Origin: Pseudomonadales bacterium
Lineage (GTDB): Bacteria > Pseudomonadota > Gammaproteobacteria > Pseudomonadales > IMCC2047
Direction of reading: 5' to 3'
NCBI GenBank assembly: GCA_024234615.1
Contig: JACKNY010000002.1
Location: forward strand, 62,001-126,000
DNA: 64,000 bases
A program made the position numbers and the translations under genes. Below the pieces are notes generated by a model, which had not been told where the DNA came from, searched no databases, and saw only the letters and a program-made list of their open reading frames with translations. Below, in pieces: positions 61,605 through 64,000 of this stretch. How positions within the stretch are numbered: the first letter of the stretch is position 1; every line of letters starts with the position of its first letter.

Positions 61605-63884
61605 CTAAAATGAGAACGTAATATCTACGCCATAAGTTTGCGGCGTCCCATGAATCAACAAATCCCAGCCATTAGAGGAAAAGTCATAGGCTTCTGCGAG
61701 GTACTCCTTATCTTCAATATTTTTAATCCAACCAGATATATTCCAGCGCTCATCAATACTGGTAAACGAGACGCGAGCATTCCAGAGCCAATAACTTTCC
61801 TGAGAGAGCAAGGTAGAATTATCCGGCGTCAGGAAAATATCATCTTGATAATTAAAGTCCGTTTGTAATGCCAAAGTTCCCAATTCTTTTAACGGCCACT
61901 CGTATCGCACTCTGCCGTTAAAGCTGACTTCAGGTGAGAGCACCAATTCATTTCCGGATAAGTCGCCACCGGAAATAGCCGTGTCGTATTTATCCAACTC
62001 TGTGTCAAGCAATCCAAGCCCTAATCTAATATCAAGCCGCTCAGTTAGCAGGAGATCCAACTCTGCTTCAAAACCGGTAATACTCGACTCTCCAGCATTA
62101 TCCAACACCTGTACAGGTAACCCGCCGACACTAGCAAAAGTAAAGAGTTGCATGTCTTCATATTTGTAATGGAAAGCAGCAACGTTTAAACGAGCCCGAC
62201 CACCGAGTAAGGTTGATTTAAAACCTACCTCATAGCTGGTTAATGTCTCTTCATCGAAGGGTTTTAGGGAAGCCGTGTCGAAAACAAGTGCGCCGTTATA
62301 TCCCCCACTCTTGAAACCTGTGCTGACATTGCCATAAAAAAGCCAGTCTTCATTGGGTTTAAATTCAATCCCCAATTTTCCGGAAAGGTTGTCAAAGTCT
62401 TTATCGTCGCTGTAAAACGGAACGATCGGTAAAGCAAACGTAGGCTCTACAAACGCGGTAATTTGTTCCATTTCCCGCTCTTCTTTGGTATAGCGAATAC
62501 CCGCTATGAGTGAAAACCTATCACTAAAATCCCACTTGCTATGAGCAAAGAATGCGTAACTTTCACCCTCCTGTGAAAACCACTGATCCACATAAAAAGG
62601 GGTTACACCAAGAGAGTTAACGCCATCGGGATCAAACCCGCCTGGAAAGGCAATAGGATCTTCAGACTCTACCAGCTCACGAAACCCACGGAAAAAATCG
62701 TACTGGTTGGAGATATCATTTTCTTCCTTTGAATAAAATCCACCAACAATCCAGCTTAAGGCGGATTCTGAATTTGAGCTTATCCGAAGCTCCTGAGAAA
62801 ACTGCTTGTTCTCATCATCCCAATAGGTGTTCAACACGTTGTTAGGAGAAGCATCTGCATCTTCTCGATGCTTTCTTTTGGAGTTTTCATACGCACTAAT
62901 TGAGGTGACCTGAAAACCCTTGAAGTCGAGATTAACCTCTAACGAAGCTCCGGCATTATCCAGCTCAGTTTTTCCTTCGAAATCAATATCGTGATCATAA
63001 ATATCGTTATCGTTATCTCTATAGCCAAGGAAATCATAGCAAGTTGCCGCACGAGGATCACATGGGTTGCCAGCCAGATCCACCCGTCCGCTATGCTCGA
63101 AAGGAACACTGGAAGAGTCAGTCCTGCCTCCGTGAATATTGAGTAACACATCGACGTTGTCTGATACCTGCCAATCGAATAATGCTCTTAACGCCAGGGC
63201 ATCGGTATCTCCCAGATCATTACCTGTTACTCGATTATCATGAAATCCATCCGCTTGATTGGAGACGACCGAAATTCTCCCGTTCAGATTATCCGTCAGC
63301 TGACCGGAGACAGCACCTTCAAACTGAAATGAACTGTAATTGCCGAAACCTGCTCGCAAATAACCTTCTAGCTCTTCAGTAGGTTTTGTGGCAATAAATT
63401 TGACCGCACCACCCGTCGTATTTCGTCCGTATAATGTACCCTGCGGTCCTTTTAATACTTCAACCCGGTCAATATCGAATAATTGAAATGTTAATGCCAT
63501 TGGTGAAACCAGGTTTACATCGTCCACATATATACCGACAGCACCCGTTGCATTAGCATTCGGGTCTTTCAAGCCAACACCTCTAATAAATATTTGCGGC
63601 ACGCTATTCGCAAAAGCTTGGTTGATATTCAAATTCGGTGTTTGGGCTGCCACTTCCACACTTGTTGTCAGCTTCAGTTTTTTAATTTCATCACCCGAAA
63701 AAGCAGTCACCGCAATTCCGACATCCTGCAAAGACTCCTGACGTTTTTGCGCAGTGACGATAATTTCCTCCAATCTCATTGAAGTTGTTCCATTATCCGC
63801 TGCAGCCGATTGATCTATCAGGATCACCCCAAACAAAGCAGCATATATGGCTTTATATCTATTTCTCTTAATACAGTTACCCAT
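61605..63884 (-). CDS. TonB-dependent receptor
   Basis: A 759-residue outer-membrane receptor from the ATG at 63884, set by AAGGGG 6 bases upstream. A frame at 63962 would add 26 residues before the signal peptide. A signal peptide ends about residue 28; then come TonB-box-like MRLEEIIVTAQKRQE, a plug (GVGLKDPNANATGAVGIYVDD, VEVLKGPQGTLYGRNTTGG) and a barrel ending in Phe. It is clearly similar to the receptor at 28088-30403 and carries an Asp-rich loop (RDNDNDIYDHD). It is monocistronic, with its own terminator. The last 116 bases of the window beyond it hold nothing recognisable. Confidence 0.88.
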   Translation of the reverse strand: MGNCIKRNRYKAIYAALFGVILIDQSAAADNGTTSMRLEEIIVTAQKRQESLQDVGIAVTAFSGDEIKKLKLTTSVEVAAQTPNLNINQAFANSVPQIFIRGVGLKDPNANATGAVGIYVDDVNLVSPMALTFQLFDIDRVEVLKGPQGTLYGRNTTGGAVKFIATKPTEELEGYLRAGFGNYSSFQFEGAVSGQLTDNLNGRISVVSNQADGFHDNRVTGNDLGDTDALALRALFDWQVSDNVDVLLNIHGGRTDSSSVPFEHSGRVDLAGNPCDPRAATCYDFLGYRDNDNDIYDHDIDFEGKTELDNAGASLEVNLDFKGFQVTSISAYENSKRKHREDADASPNNVLNTYWDDENKQFSQELRISSNSESALSWIVGGFYSKEENDISNQYDFFRGFRELVESEDPIAFPGGFDPDGVNSLGVTPFYVDQWFSQEGESYAFFAHSKWDFSDRFSLIAGIRYTKEEREMEQITAFVEPTFALPIVPFYSDDKDFDNLSGKLGIEFKPNEDWLFYGNVSTGFKSGGYNGALVFDTASLKPFDEETLTSYEVGFKSTLLGGRARLNVAAFHYKYEDMQLFTFASVGGLPVQVLDNAGESSITGFEAELDLLLTERLDIRLGLGLLDTELDKYDTAISGGDLSGNELVLSPEVSFNGRVRYEWPLKELGTLALQTDFNYQDDIFLTPDNSTLLSQESYWLWNARVSFTSIDERWNISGWIKNIEDKEYLAEAYDFSSNGWDLLIHGTPQTYGVDITFSF

Positions 63885-64000
63885 CGTTAACCCCTTTTCA
63901 TCTCTCCCATGAAACTGATTAGCCCAAAAAACAATCTGTTGTCTAAATTTGAGACTCTTCATTTCTCATATCGCAATATTACTATTTTTAGCCATATGAC

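Noticed and set aside
1..64000. tRNA, rRNA, insertion sequence, prophage or CRISPR-Cas
   Set aside because: No cloverleaf, rRNA-like, transposase, integrase, phage or cas sequence was recognised on reading the gaps and proteins.

Overview
The window reads as a chromosomal segment of a Gram-negative gammaproteobacterium. The evidence is the housekeeping order on the minus strand (mucD-lepA-lepB-DUF4845-rnc-era-recO-pdxJ), the cysM/rlmD/relA/mazG block next to a barA/gacS-type kinase, and the tusA-like/bepA/nadA neighbourhood. All three resemble Pseudomonas-type gene order. Three TonB-dependent receptors whose N-termini carry an EEIVVTAQKR-like motif suggest a marine, Cellvibrionales-like oligotroph; that placement is inference. 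I see no tRNA, rRNA, insertion sequence, prophage or CRISPR array.

1-8.6 kb is a signalling region. It holds a CHASE2 sensor histidine kinase, a LysM/FecR periplasmic protein and an OmpR-type response regulator, which together look like one three-part system. Among them lie a HerA/YjgR-type ATPase and a small LEA-like lipoprotein. A PilZ protein and a DUF4332 protein follow.

8.9-25 kb is core metabolism and RNA biology: azlCD, dapE, a membrane-anchored cold-shock-domain protein, a GGDEF protein, a second small lipoprotein, tsaB-uppP-hypothetical-rsmJ, an AlgP/histone-H1-like Lys/Ala/Pro-repeat protein, adk, mazG, relA, rlmD and cysM.

25-42.7 kb holds a barA/gacS-type hybrid kinase, a lone TonB-dependent receptor with Asp-rich Ca-binding-like loops, then the pdxJ...mucD housekeeping run, a PerM/AI-2E permease, a tusA-like gene, bepA and nadA.

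42.9-64 kb is an accessory catabolic region and the most interesting part. A minus-strand run about 13.8 kb long with tight spacing goes: TetR regulator, HyuA-type subunit, acetone-carboxylase-gamma-like zinc-ribbon protein, URO-D-like protein, second HyuA-type subunit, HyuB-type subunit, AMP-dependent acyl-CoA ligase, DUF35 OB-fold protein, thiolase, TonB receptor. The set matches the parts list of acetone/acetophenone carboxylase plus the ligase and thiolase that would cleave the resulting beta-keto acid. Divergently transcribed from the regulator are an alpha/beta hydrolase and an SDR alcohol dehydrogenase. The roughly 325-bp divergent region has four copies of a 14-bp palindrome (AGAACG-NN-CGTTCT type) placed on two recognisable promoters. 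An MFS transporter, an aldo/keto reductase, a TIGR04076-like protein and a third TonB receptor complete the region. My working model is uptake of a ketone- or secondary-alcohol-yielding compound, oxidation to the ketone, ATP-dependent carboxylation, CoA activation and thiolysis, all under TetR control. The substrate cannot be read from the sequence.
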